From positions 1 to 64,000 of the forward strand of contig MKTX01000007.1 in the NCBI GenBank assembly GCA_001898465.1: a DNA stretch of 64,000 bases, written 5' to 3'. Both the position numbers and the translations under genes were made by a program. Below the pieces are notes generated by a model. That model had not been told where the DNA came from, searched no databases, and saw nothing but the letters and a program-made list of their open reading frames with translations. Shown here one piece after another: positions 54,167-63,752 of the stretch; position 1 is the stretch's first letter; every line of letters starts with the position of its first letter. This DNA is from Sphingobacteriales bacterium 39-19 (GTDB lineage Bacteria > Bacteroidota > Bacteroidia > Chitinophagales > Chitinophagaceae).

Positions 54167-57100
54167 TTATTGAATAATTAGTTTCTGTACCTTTTTTTCA
54201 TTTTCAATTTTGATGGTTAAGAGGTACACCCCTTTTGCCAGGCCAGATACATCGAGGCTATGGGTATTATTGCTTGATATATTAATTCCCATCCAGTCTC
54301 TCACTTTTTTACCATCGGCATTTAATAATGTAATATTTGCAGGTTGTAAACTGCCGCCTGCAAATACCCGTATTTTATCCCGGGCAGGGTTGGGGCTCAC
54401 CGTAATGGTAATGATGCCATCCCCTTTAATTTTTGCCTGGCGGATATCTGATTGTTTTTCTGTACCACTGAAGTCGGCCTGGCGAAGCCGGTAATAATAT
54501 TGAACACCAGGTTGTGCAAAATTATCATCAAAAATATAATTATTCCGGCTGCTGCTATTGGCTTGCCCATCTACCCAGCCAATCTTTTCAAATTGTACGC
54601 CGTCAGTACTGCGATCAATATAAAAGCCCCTGTTATTAATTTCAACGGCAGTTGCCCACCTCAGTATTATTTTTTTGCCGGAAGCAAAAGCATCAAATTC
54701 TAGCAGTGAAACAGGTATTACCGTATTGGGCGATACCAATACAAATTGTGAAAACCCACCGGTAAAATTAGCTGTGTAACTTACATAGCCTTTCGTTGCC
54801 CGCTGGTCATCCACAGTAGGGGTTACTACAATTGAATTTGATGGATTCAGTGTGGAGGATAAACTCACTCCATCTTTCACTTTCATTAATTTTAAATTTG
54901 GCACATCGGTACCCCAGGGGGCCATTTCTGCTGTTGTAAAATAAAAAGTAGCCTGGTAGCTAGCCGTTGAATTTGCCACTGCAGGAGTAATGGTAAATAC
55001 TTTTGTGCTGCGTTGGTAACTTCCTGCATTGGTATTGAGGGGCGCCAGTCCGCTGAATGTGTTTGAAATATTAGCCGTAACACAACCCAGGCTTACTGAT
55101 GGGTTGGTAAGTTTTGCCAATATTTTTCCATCGGCACTATAAAATATATTTTCTGTACTACCTGCAAAAACATTTTCAGTAGCAGAGGCGTTAGCTGCTG
55201 TTTGTACCGTTACGGATTTTGCTGTAAATAAGAAATCATCAATACTAAAGGGAGGTTGTGATCCGCCTGTATTATCAGAAATCCAGCGGAATAAAAACCG
55301 GATGGAGCTATTGCCCTGGATAAAAGAAGGTAACTGCAGGTTGAAATTTGTTAAGGTATTTTTTTGATAAAAGTAAGCGGGGTTTCCAAGGCCATCTGTA
55401 AGCACAGAATAACTGGTGCTGCCGTTTAATGCATAATATAATACACCTAAATCATAAATATCTGTACCTATTACTTCTCCGTTACATACATAATTAAAAG
55501 AAAGGTTCAGGTCTTTTAAGCCGGTAATATTAAAGAGTGGTGTAGTAACCCGTGCATCTGTAGTTACGGTAGTGGAATAATTAATGGCTGCTGTGCCATT
55601 ATTTACTGCAGTGGTATTGCCATTTGATATATGCAAACTGTTCCCGGTAAAACCATAAGTGGCCGCATTGGCATTATTGCATACCCATTTATTGGTGGCA
55701 GTACCACTATTACTTACCGTCCAGCCTGTAGGAATAGCATTTGTTCCGGTGGTGGTACCAAAATTTTCGTTGAGTAATGTAATAGTCGGGTTCAGGTTAT
55801 CGATGTTGAAATTATAATCATCATCGGCCAGAGTAATCGTAACCTGGTTGCTGGAGGCGCAAGCAGGAGCCGTTTGTACGCCTGTGCCACTGATAGAAAT
55901 ACCCAGGATAATGGTTTCACTACCTTCAACCACGGCATCATCATACACTCTTAATGTGAAATTTTTTGAGGCTCCATCTCCATTTGTATAGTTTACAGTA
56001 GGATTGATAATGGTATAATCAACACCGTCAGTGGCCGTACCCGATTTACTTAAGCTTACGGTTGCATTGCCGGTAGCAGCCTGGTCAATACCTAAGCTTA
56101 CTACATAATCTTTATAGCGGGGGCATAAACCGGTGGCGGTTTCTGTAATTACGGAAGGGGCCGATTTAAAGAAAATCCGATTGGGCATAGGAGATACGCC
56201 TGTGTTAGAGCTTATTAATTGTAACCTGCGGGGGCTATTTGCCATTACTACCTGGCACCGTTCTGATTGATTCAGCGTAAACGTATTTAAACACAGGTCA
56301 TTTGAGTAATCCATGTAGTTTTCAAACATTTTAGCAACAGAAGGGGTGCAGCCGTTTAATGTTCCGGGGCTGGGGCAGCCTGATGTAAGCGCAGATTGGG
56401 GAGGGGTATCTGCACAATAATCTGTTAAGCAATTTCCATCTCCATTTATATGCCTGAGTCCAAAAAAATGGCCAAGTTCATGTGTAATGGTTCTTCCCAA
56501 ATCGTAAGGAGCTGCTGATCCCGGTACTGTGGTGCTTCCTACAGAACCTACTTCAATTACAACACCTGCTGTTTGGTCTGTTTCGGAATTATTTAAACCA
56601 GATAAGCCACTTAATGCAGGGAAAGAAGCATAACCTAATAATCCACTGGCAGATAAATCGGCCAGCCAGATATTTACATATCGGTTAGGATCCCAAATGG
56701 ATTGTGGTTTTATAGTATTATCAAATAAAGTTTGTACGGCAGAGGTGGAAGATAAAGTGGAGGGATCTGTCCATCCTTTGGATTCCCAATTAATACGATC
56801 TACACCTGCCTCACAAAGAAAATTCCCCAGGGGATCTACTTTGGCTAATGTAAAGCGCAAACCCATATCTTCTGCAACTCCATAGGTAGACCCTGACATG
56901 TTTGCAAAGTCTTTATTGAGCTGATCAACCTGGGCCTGGATATTGATATTCGCAATATTGGCGCCGATGCCCGGTGTAGGTTCAATAGACCCGGCATACA
57001 AAACGTGAAATATAACTGGGAGAGTATAAATAGTAGCAGGCGGCCCAAATGAATTTTGCTGACGGCGTATGTCAATCAATTGCTGCATCACCTGTTCATA

Positions 57101-57310
57101 TAAGGCATCATTAAAACCCTTTGCCTTCGCCTGTTCCATGCTGTATTGAAAACCGCATTTTTCAAAATGTGGGTTTTGTGTTTTTAAGGCAGAAACGGTT
57201 TGTAAGGCTTTTTTTTGTAAGGGTAGTTTATTACTGATAACCTGCGCCTGCATTTGTGTTGCGGCAAGCAAAAGGAAAAGTATAGGGAAAAATGTAAAGA
57301 TCTTTTTCAT
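54167..57310 (-). CDS. M43 (cytophagalysin/pappalysin-like) metalloprotease with T9SS domain
   Basis: A 1047-residue exported protease with signal peptide MKKIFTFFPILFLLLAATQMQAQ. A propeptide (about 25-90) is followed by the catalytic domain (about 95-365) with HELGHFFGLRH near 278-288, the Cys-rich loop (CLTDYCADTPPQ) and the Met-turn MFENYMDYSNDLC, the hallmarks of M43. A Calx-beta-like domain follows (about 390-500, GSETIILGISISG), then a jelly-roll/MAM-like domain (about 515-700, PPFSIDDFLF), a further beta domain, an FN3-like segment (LLEFDAFASGKKIILRWATA) and a type-A sorting domain (VSPNPARDKIRVF ... GVYLLTIKIENEKK). It should be secreted by T9SS and degrade proteins outside the cell. 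Confidence 0.93.
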   Translation of the reverse strand: MKKIFTFFPILFLLLAATQMQAQVISNKLPLQKKALQTVSALKTQNPHFEKCGFQYSMEQAKAKGFNDALYEQVMQQLIDIRRQQNSFGPPATIYTLPVIFHVLYAGSIEPTPGIGANIANINIQAQVDQLNKDFANMSGSTYGVAEDMGLRFTLAKVDPLGNFLCEAGVDRINWESKGWTDPSTLSSTSAVQTLFDNTIKPQSIWDPNRYVNIWLADLSASGLLGYASFPALSGLSGLNNSETDQTAGVVIEVGSVGSTTVPGSAAPYDLGRTITHELGHFFGLRHINGDGNCLTDYCADTPPQSALTSGCPSPGTLNGCTPSVAKMFENYMDYSNDLCLNTFTLNQSERCQVVMANSPRRLQLISSNTGVSPMPNRIFFKSAPSVITETATGLCPRYKDYVVSLGIDQAATGNATVSLSKSGTATDGVDYTIINPTVNYTNGDGASKNFTLRVYDDAVVEGSETIILGISISGTGVQTAPACASSNQVTITLADDDYNFNIDNLNPTITLLNENFGTTTGTNAIPTGWTVSNSGTATNKWVCNNANAATYGFTGNSLHISNGNTTAVNNGTAAINYSTTVTTDARVTTPLFNITGLKDLNLSFNYVCNGEVIGTDIYDLGVLYYALNGSTSYSVLTDGLGNPAYFYQKNTLTNFNLQLPSFIQGNSSIRFLFRWISDNTGGSQPPFSIDDFLFTAKSVTVQTAANASATENVFAGSTENIFYSADGKILAKLTNPSVSLGCVTANISNTFSGLAPLNTNAGSYQRSTKVFTITPAVANSTASYQATFYFTTAEMAPWGTDVPNLKLMKVKDGVSLSSTLNPSNSIVVTPTVDDQRATKGYVSYTANFTGGFSQFVLVSPNTVIPVSLLEFDAFASGKKIILRWATAVEINNRGFYIDRSTDGVQFEKIGWVDGQANSSSRNNYIFDDNFAQPGVQYYYRLRQADFSGTEKQSDIRQAKIKGDGIITITVSPNPARDKIRVFAGGSLQPANITLLNADGKKVRDWMGINISSNNTHSLDVSGLAKGVYLLTIKIENEKKVQKLIIQ

Positions 57311-57561
57311 GCGAGTTAATTTTTTTTAAATGGTGTACAAGATAGGAAAACCTTAATGATTTTGTATAAATTTCAACCAAAATTTTACTTATTTACTTAA
57401 CGGGTATAAGCCTCAGAAAATGCTTTTAGAGGTAAGTGGTCTTGTGTTTATGTAAAAGCTATTTTTGCCCGGTTTGTTTTTTTGATTTTTCCTGTTTTTT
57501 AACAACACTCCCATACTTTATTCCGAACTTTATCAAATACCATTTTTTTGAATCAATAATT

Positions 57562-60558
57562 ATGATAAAAGATCAAAGCGCAAAAAAAACGAAAGGAAGA
57601 TTTATTCGTTTGGGACAGGCAAAACATACACAATTCACTTTACTGGCCGGTATTTTAATGATTTTTATGTTAGTTCCCCAACCTTTACAAGCCCAAACTG
57701 CAGGCATACAATGGGCAGATAGCGTGTATAAAACCTTAACGAAAGACCAGCGCATTGCACAGCTTATGGTAGTTCGGCTGAGTGGTATAGATGCCAAAAC
57801 AAGGAAACCTGTTTTTTATGAAAAACAAGTAATGGATTTGGTGAATAAATATAATGTGGGAGGCATTTGTTTATTCCAGGGCGGACCCATACAACAGGCC
57901 ACCATTATTAATCAATTACAAAACACAGCTAAAACACCGTTATTGGTTTGTATTGATGCAGAGTGGGGTGTAGGGATGCGATTTGACAGTGTAGCCCCGC
58001 TACCTAAGCAAATGATGCTGGGTGCCATGAGCAATGCCGGCATTGTATATAAATATGGCGAATTGGTGGCAGATCAATGCAAACGGATTGGCATACAAGT
58101 AAACTACGCACCCGTAGTAGATATAAATAATAATCCCAATAACCCGGTAATAAACGACCGGAGTTTTGGTGAAGACAAATACAAAGTAGCCGATTTTGGT
58201 ATTGCTTATATGAAAGGGATGCAGGATAAAGGAGTGATGGCTTGTGCAAAACATTTTCCCGGGCATGGCGATGTAAGTGTTGACTCCCACCTGGATCTGC
58301 CCGTAATAAATAAACCTTTTGAAAAATTAGACTCCTTAGAACTGTTTCCATTTAAAAAAATATTTGCAGCGGGGGTAGGCAGCGTTATGATTGCTCATTT
58401 ATACATTCCTGCTATTGATACCACTGCCAACCGGGCCACTTCACTCTCTCCTCAAAATATTAAAGGATTATTAAGAACCACATTGGGATACCAGGGCCTC
58501 ACCTTTACCGATGCCCTGGAAATGCAGGGTGTAAAAAAATTTTTTCCTGATGGCGAAGCTTCCGTACAATCCTTAATCGCAGGCAACGACATGCTTTGCC
58601 TGCCCGGCGATGTTCCTCTTGCTATTGAAAAAATAAAAAAAGCAATTAAGAAAAAAGCGCTGAGCTGGGATGATATTGAATGGCATTGCAAAAAAGTATT
58701 ACAGGCAAAATATGAATATGGGTTAGCAAAACGGCAGCCCATTACCATTACAAATATTACGGCCGACTTAAATAAAGGAATCCCCGAAATGCGCCGCCTT
58801 GTAGCCGAAAATGCCATTACCCTGCTGGCCAAAAGCAACGAAGACTTTTTTCCTTTTACGCCCTGGCATTATAATCAACCCAATGATGTAGCTTATGTAG
58901 CTGTAGGTATTAATTCTCAAAATGCATTTGCGCAGCGAATGCAAACCGATTACCATGCAGCAGTTTATTATTTTGATAATACTAAAAAAGAATGGGAAGC
59001 CAATAACCTGGTAAAAGAACTCGCCAGGTATAAAAAAATAATCGTCGGTATACATAACCTGGGCCGCTCACCCGCCTCTAATTATGGATTGAATGCCGCC
59101 GAACTGGCATTGGTAAATGGCCTTAAAGAAAATGAGCAAGCTATGTTATTTGTGTTCGGCAATGCCTATTCAGTAAAAAATTTCTGTACTGCAAAAAACC
59201 TGGCAGTATGTTATGATGATGATCCGGTTACCCAGGCGGTTGCTATGGATATGTTGCAGGGCAAGCTTTTGTTTACCGGTGTTTTGCCGGTTACTGTTTG
59301 CGATAATTTCATTTTCGGGTTTGGCTTAAAAACGGCATCCCTCTATGAACCTGCAGCTAATTCATTATCGCCCACCCCGGGATTTGATCCGCAAAAAATG
59401 CTGGAGATAGATTCTATTGCCAATGATGCCGTACTAAAAAAAGCAGCACCCGGTTGCCGGGTAATGGTTGTAAAAAATGGAAGGATAGCATACAATAAAG
59501 CTTTTGGTTTTTATGATTACAGCAATACACTGCCGGTAAACCTGGAAACGGTTTATGATATGGCATCGGTAACAAAAATTTGTGCTACTACCATTTCCGT
59601 CATGCGCTTATACGATGAAGGTAAAATTGAACTCAATAGAAAACTGGGTGATTATTTGCCATTGGTGCGGGGTACGGATAAAGAGAATTTATTAATTGAG
59701 GATATCTTGCTACACCAGGCCGGGCTGGTTGCATACATTCCCTTTTACAAAGAAACTTTGGATAGCACCGGTGTACCCCTGCAAAATATTTATTTCAGTT
59801 CCTGGCGGGAAAATTTCCCAATTCGGGTGGCCGAGCATTTATACATGCGGGCAGATTGGCGGGATACAATGAATAAGCGCATACTAGAAAGCAAACTGGG
59901 CCCTGCGGGCAAATACATTTATAGTGATAACGATTTTATTTTTTTGGGAAAAGTGGTAGAAGCCATATCCGGTATGCCATTGGAAAAATTTGTACAGGAA
60001 ACATTTTACAGGCCCATGGCATTAACCAGTATTGGTTTTAGGCCCAGGCTCCGTATGCCGCTGGACAGAATTGCACCTACCGAAGATGAAAAAAATTTTC
60101 GCAGGCAAGTGATAAGAGGCGATGTACATGATCCCGGTGCAGCCATGTTTGGTGGGGTGGCCGGCCATGCAGGACTTTTTAGCGATGCTTATGACCTGGC
60201 AGCCATTATGCAAATGTTATTGAATGGCGGCACTTTTAATGGAAAAAAATATTTAAATAAAGAAACCATCGATTTATTTACAGGCTATCATAGTAACATT
60301 AGCCGCAGGGGGTATGGTTTTGATAAACCCGAAAAAGATAATGATAAGCGGGAAGAACCTTACCCCAGCGCATTCGCTTCGCCCAAAACCTTTGGCCATA
60401 CAGGCTTTACGGGTACCTGCGTGTGGGCCGATCCGGAGGAAAATATAATCTTTATTTTCTTAAGTAACCGGGTAAACCCAACTGTAAGCCCCATTTTAAG
60501 TAAAATGAATGTGCGAAGTAAAATACAAGATGCTATTTACAAAGCCATCCTTAAATAA
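57562..60558 (+). CDS. GH3 beta-N-acetylhexosaminidase (NagZ-like) fused to a beta-lactamase-family serine hydrolase
   Basis: A 998-residue protein beginning at 57562 (MIKDQSAKKTKGRF); 42 upstream in-frame codons lack family support. An uncleaved or Sec-type signal lies near residues 25-45. The GH3 domain (about 50-390) has NagZ features: KHFPGHGDVSVDSH near 230 (catalytic Asp-His dyad) and the nucleophile Asp317 in FTDALEMQG. A GH3 C-terminal-like region follows (about 400-600). The class-C beta-lactamase-like domain (about 630-998) has Ser-x-x-Lys in ASVTK near 669, YSDND at 787 and HTG at 946. The fusion joins removal of GlcNAc from peptidoglycan fragments with a serine DD-peptidase/esterase-type activity, presumably in the periplasm. 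Such fusions exist in Bacteroidota. Confidence 0.93.
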   Translation: MIKDQSAKKTKGRFIRLGQAKHTQFTLLAGILMIFMLVPQPLQAQTAGIQWADSVYKTLTKDQRIAQLMVVRLSGIDAKTRKPVFYEKQVMDLVNKYNVGGICLFQGGPIQQATIINQLQNTAKTPLLVCIDAEWGVGMRFDSVAPLPKQMMLGAMSNAGIVYKYGELVADQCKRIGIQVNYAPVVDINNNPNNPVINDRSFGEDKYKVADFGIAYMKGMQDKGVMACAKHFPGHGDVSVDSHLDLPVINKPFEKLDSLELFPFKKIFAAGVGSVMIAHLYIPAIDTTANRATSLSPQNIKGLLRTTLGYQGLTFTDALEMQGVKKFFPDGEASVQSLIAGNDMLCLPGDVPLAIEKIKKAIKKKALSWDDIEWHCKKVLQAKYEYGLAKRQPITITNITADLNKGIPEMRRLVAENAITLLAKSNEDFFPFTPWHYNQPNDVAYVAVGINSQNAFAQRMQTDYHAAVYYFDNTKKEWEANNLVKELARYKKIIVGIHNLGRSPASNYGLNAAELALVNGLKENEQAMLFVFGNAYSVKNFCTAKNLAVCYDDDPVTQAVAMDMLQGKLLFTGVLPVTVCDNFIFGFGLKTASLYEPAANSLSPTPGFDPQKMLEIDSIANDAVLKKAAPGCRVMVVKNGRIAYNKAFGFYDYSNTLPVNLETVYDMASVTKICATTISVMRLYDEGKIELNRKLGDYLPLVRGTDKENLLIEDILLHQAGLVAYIPFYKETLDSTGVPLQNIYFSSWRENFPIRVAEHLYMRADWRDTMNKRILESKLGPAGKYIYSDNDFIFLGKVVEAISGMPLEKFVQETFYRPMALTSIGFRPRLRMPLDRIAPTEDEKNFRRQVIRGDVHDPGAAMFGGVAGHAGLFSDAYDLAAIMQMLLNGGTFNGKKYLNKETIDLFTGYHSNISRRGYGFDKPEKDNDKREEPYPSAFASPKTFGHTGFTGTCVWADPEENIIFIFLSNRVNPTVSPILSKMNVRSKIQDAIYKAILK

Positions 60559-60576
60559 AAAGACTTACCCCATTTT

Positions 60577-61077
60577 GTGAAAAAGAAATTTGAGATTCCC
60601 GATGATAAAAGGCTTATCGCTGTAAAGCGAATAAGCAAACTGATGGATGAACAATTTTCGATAGGGGGATTTAAATTTGGCCTCGACCCCATTCTTAACC
60701 TGGTACCTGTTGCCGGAGACCTGGGCGGTTACCTGGTATCAATTGCACTCATATTCACCATGATGCAGCATGGCGCTTCGGGTAAGTTGCTCCTAAAAAT
60801 GCTGGGGAATGCCACCCTTGATGCACTGCTGGGTGCCATCCCTGTATTAGGCTGGATTTTTGATTTTGTTTTTAAAGCAAATACCTATAATGTGAAGCTG
60901 CTTAGCGAGTATTATGCAGAAGGAAAACATACAGGCACCGGCAGGGGTATTATTTTAATGATGCTGGTTTTATTTCTCATTATATTAATAGCCGTGGTAT
61001 GGCTTAGTCTTTGGTTTTTAAAAACAGTTACCGGTTATATAGATTACCATTGGCTTGGATACAAGGGCGGCACCTGA
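60577..61077 (+). CDS. DUF4112 membrane protein
   Basis: A 166-residue protein starting with GTG at 60577 (KKKFEIPDDKRLIAVKRISKLMDEQFSI). The DUF4112 pattern is clear: (F/Y)-K-(F/I)-GLDPILNLVPVAGDLGG, then ATLDALLGAIPVLGWIFDFVFKAN-x-N-x-x-LL. There are two re-entrant or membrane-associated stretches and a C-terminal membrane segment (about 125-148). Function unknown. It lies 18 bp after the NagZ fusion and is probably co-transcribed. No better ATG is available near the conserved start, which makes the GTG likely. Confidence 0.87.
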   Translation: MKKKFEIPDDKRLIAVKRISKLMDEQFSIGGFKFGLDPILNLVPVAGDLGGYLVSIALIFTMMQHGASGKLLLKMLGNATLDALLGAIPVLGWIFDFVFKANTYNVKLLSEYYAEGKHTGTGRGIILMMLVLFLIILIAVVWLSLWFLKTVTGYIDYHWLGYKGGT

Positions 61078-61120
61078 ACCCGTAAAAGCACAATTTGTAT
61101 CTTTATTAAAATTTTTCTCC

Positions 61121-62551
61121 ATGAAAATTATATTATCCATTTTACTTACCCTATGCTGGCATTGCAGCATGAGTCAAAATTCTGTAATGGGTATTTGGGA
61201 AGGAATACTGAAACTTCCGCAGCAAGAATTGAAACTCATTTTTACGTTTAACGAAAAGAATGGCCACAGTACTGCTTTATTAAATGTACCCCAGCAGTCA
61301 CCCATTAGTATCCCCGCCGATTCTGTAAATTTCAACAGCCAAGAAGCATATGCCCGGTTTAAAAAATTTAAAATTGAATTTTCCGGAACCTTAATCAATG
61401 ATACCACCATCAGCGGTACTTTTTTACAAGGGGCATCGTTTCCAATAATCTTAATAAAAACAGATAAAATTGCGCAGGCAGAAATACCTGCCAGGTCCCA
61501 AACTCCCAAACCCCCGTTTCCTTATAAGGTAAAAGAAATTGATTTTTATAATGCAGATAAAAGTATCCATTACGCAGGTACCCTTACCTGCCCGGATGAT
61601 AAAACCAGACTTGAAAAATATCCTGCCGTATTGCTTATTTCGGGCAGTGGCCCGCAAAACAGGGATGAAGAGATTTTTGGCCATAAACCTTTTGCCATTA
61701 TTGCTGATTATTTAACCCGTAAGGGAATGGTTGTACTAAGAGTAGATGACAGGGGAGTTGGAAAAACAACGGGAACATTTGCCGGTAGTACAACATTAGA
61801 TTTTATGCATGATGCCATGGCCGCTTTTGATTTTTTAAAACAGCAGCCGCAGGTAAATAAAAAATATATGGGCATCATTGGCCATAGTGAAGGCGGCATG
61901 ATTGCAGAAATGATGGGAGCAAAAAGAAGCGATGTGGATTTTATTATTTTACTGGCCGCACCGGGCATCCGAAATATAGATTTAATGGCGGCCCAAAATG
62001 TTGCCATTTTTAAAAGTAAAGGAGTAAGTGCTGCTGCTGCAGAAAATTATGGCAACTTATTTAAGTTGATGTGCACAGGTATTTTACAGGCTAAAACGGC
62101 TGAAGAAGCGGAGGAAAATACCGTAAAAAATATTATTGAATGGAATGCTCCTGTAGCCGTAAAGAAAGAGTTGCATTTTGAATCATTAGATACCATTCGC
62201 CTGTTTGCCTCTTCTTTTGTGAATGAAGTTAATACCATCCCCATGCGTTATTTTTTAGCATATGATCCTATGCCCAATTTTAAAAAGATAAAAAGTAAAG
62301 TACTGGCCTTAAATGGCAGTAAAGATATACAAGTGCTGCCCGATCCCAACCTGGCCGGTATACAGCAAGGCCTAAAACATTTGGGAAAGAAAAAACTTAA
62401 AATACAGGAACTGCCTGGGCTTAATCATTTATTTCAAACCTGTAAAGTTTGTAATCTTGATGAATATGTAACCCTGGAAGAAAGCTTTTCTCCTCTTGCA
62501 TTAGAAGCCATGGGCGATTGGCTGCAGCAACAAAATATAATCACTCCTTAA
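61121..62551 (+). CDS. alpha/beta hydrolase, exported
   Basis: A 476-residue protein starting at 61121 (MKIILSILLTLCWHCSMSQ, signal peptide); a longer frame overlapping DUF4112 has no support. An N-terminal lipocalin-like beta domain (about 20-130, GIWEGILKLPQQELKLIF) precedes the alpha/beta hydrolase fold. That fold has oxyanion loop SGSGPQNRDEE, nucleophile elbow GHSEGG (Ser near 275), Asp in LNGSKDIQV and His in LPGLNHLFQ. This two-domain layout is common in Bacteroidota esterases of unknown substrate. A periplasmic esterase or peptidase activity is likely. Confidence 0.88.
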   Translation: MKIILSILLTLCWHCSMSQNSVMGIWEGILKLPQQELKLIFTFNEKNGHSTALLNVPQQSPISIPADSVNFNSQEAYARFKKFKIEFSGTLINDTTISGTFLQGASFPIILIKTDKIAQAEIPARSQTPKPPFPYKVKEIDFYNADKSIHYAGTLTCPDDKTRLEKYPAVLLISGSGPQNRDEEIFGHKPFAIIADYLTRKGMVVLRVDDRGVGKTTGTFAGSTTLDFMHDAMAAFDFLKQQPQVNKKYMGIIGHSEGGMIAEMMGAKRSDVDFIILLAAPGIRNIDLMAAQNVAIFKSKGVSAAAAENYGNLFKLMCTGILQAKTAEEAEENTVKNIIEWNAPVAVKKELHFESLDTIRLFASSFVNEVNTIPMRYFLAYDPMPNFKKIKSKVLALNGSKDIQVLPDPNLAGIQQGLKHLGKKKLKIQELPGLNHLFQTCKVCNLDEYVTLEESFSPLALEAMGDWLQQQNIITP

Positions 62552-63159
62552 ATCATCATCTCATTAATTTTCTGGGCCACGCATATTTGTCTTTTGGTAA
62601 ACCGGATATTCTTACCGGCAATATGATCAGTGATTATGTAAAAGGGAAACAGAAATTTAATTATCCGCTACAGGTGCAACATGGCATTATGCTGCACCGT
62701 GCCATTGATAGTTTTACCGATTCACATATGGCAACAAAGCAGATAAAGAAATATTTTCAACCCCGGTACCGCTTATATGCAGGTGCACTTACAGATATCG
62801 TGTATGATTATTTTTTGGCTAACGACCCGGCCTATTTTCCCGATACCGGGAGCTTACTGGATTTTACAGAAACTTGTTATGCGCTGTTGCAAGAACAGCA
62901 AGCATGGCTTGGGCCAGTATTTGGTAAAATGTTCCCGTATATGCGTACCCAAAACTGGATGTATCATTATCGTTTTCACTCGGGCATTGAAAAAAGTTTT
63001 GAAGGGTTACGCAGGCGGGCTTTACATATCACAGAAACCCACTCTGCCATGGAAATATTTATCATGCACGAAAACGATATGTTACCCTATTGCCATGATT
63101 TCTTTGAATCTGTTAAAAAATTTTCCGCTCATACATTATCTCAATTAGAGCAATCCTGA
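62518..63159 (+). CDS. acyl carrier protein phosphodiesterase-like (AcpH/DUF479) protein
   Basis: Family members begin MNFLAHAYLS; here the matching INFLGHAYLSFG starts with an ATT codon at 62563, 12 bp after the preceding stop. The only standard start upstream in frame is a TTG at 62518 inside the previous gene, which would add 15 unrelated residues. HD-like metal site elements are present: GNMISDYVKG, LHRAIDSFTDSH, and DIVYDYFLANDP. About 198-213 residues, normal length. E. coli AcpH removes phosphopantetheine from ACP; whether Bacteroidota members do the same is not established. Start codon uncertain, family assignment good. Confidence 0.85.
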   Translation: MAAATKYNHSLNHHLINFLGHAYLSFGKPDILTGNMISDYVKGKQKFNYPLQVQHGIMLHRAIDSFTDSHMATKQIKKYFQPRYRLYAGALTDIVYDYFLANDPAYFPDTGSLLDFTETCYALLQEQQAWLGPVFGKMFPYMRTQNWMYHYRFHSGIEKSFEGLRRRALHITETHSAMEIFIMHENDMLPYCHDFFESVKKFSAHTLSQLEQS

Positions 63160-63164
63160 TTTTT

Positions 63165-63172
63165 TATCTTTG
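63165..63172 (+). promoter_or_regulatory. -7 box for the DUF2911 pair
   Basis: TATCTTTG at 63165-63172, 14 nt before the start codon of the first DUF2911 gene, is an exact -7 element. The TTAG at 63145-63148 is a weak upstream partner. Confidence 0.45.
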
Positions 63173-63186
63173 TTAAAATACTTTAC

Positions 63187-63750
63187 ATGAAAAAAATATT
63201 ATTTCTGCTGACGGCTACCATCGGGTTAAGCGCTATGAGCCAGGCTCAGCCAAAGATTCCCGAAATGGATAAATCACCCATGGATATGAGTTATTTCCCC
63301 GCCAATTATCCGGTTTTAAAATTACAGGGAAAAGCGCCGGCTAACCCGGTTGCCCGTATTATTTATGGCAGGCCGCAAAGAGATAACCGTCAAATATTTG
63401 GTAAACTATTGGAATATGGTAAAGTATGGCGCCTGGGTGCCAATGAATCTACAGAACTTGAATTTTTTAGAAATGTAAAAATTGATGGAAAGCCCATTAA
63501 AAAAGGGCGCTACACCTTATATGCCATACCCGATAGCAGCACCTGGACTTTTATACTCAGTAAATCTATTGACACTTGGGGTGCGTTTGATTATAATGCA
63601 GCAAACGATGTGCTGAGGGTAAGCGTACCGGTAGAAAAACAAACCGAATCGGTTGAAGATTTTTCTTTGTTTTTTGATAAAACAGCTGCCGGTTGTATGT
63701 TAATAGCAGAATGGGAATATGTAAAAGCAGCTTTACCAATATCTTTGTAA
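63187..63750 (+). CDS. DUF2911 family exported protein
   Basis: A 187-residue protein with signal peptide MKKILFLLTATIGLSAMSQAQ. The DUF2911 domain includes KSPMDMSYFPANYP, ARIIYGRPQRDNRQIFG, the conserved GKVWRLGANESTELEF and KKGRYTLYAIPDSSTWTFILS. This is a small beta-sandwich family common in Bacteroidota, often found with peptidases, of unknown function. It is followed 2 bp later by a second member. Confidence 0.9.
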   Translation: MKKILFLLTATIGLSAMSQAQPKIPEMDKSPMDMSYFPANYPVLKLQGKAPANPVARIIYGRPQRDNRQIFGKLLEYGKVWRLGANESTELEFFRNVKIDGKPIKKGRYTLYAIPDSSTWTFILSKSIDTWGAFDYNAANDVLRVSVPVEKQTESVEDFSLFFDKTAAGCMLIAEWEYVKAALPISL

Positions 63751-63752
63751 TT

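Noticed and set aside
57436-57561. 42-codon N-terminal extension of the GH3 fusion
   Set aside because: It is A/T-rich intergenic sequence with no family similarity; the ATG at 57562 is better.
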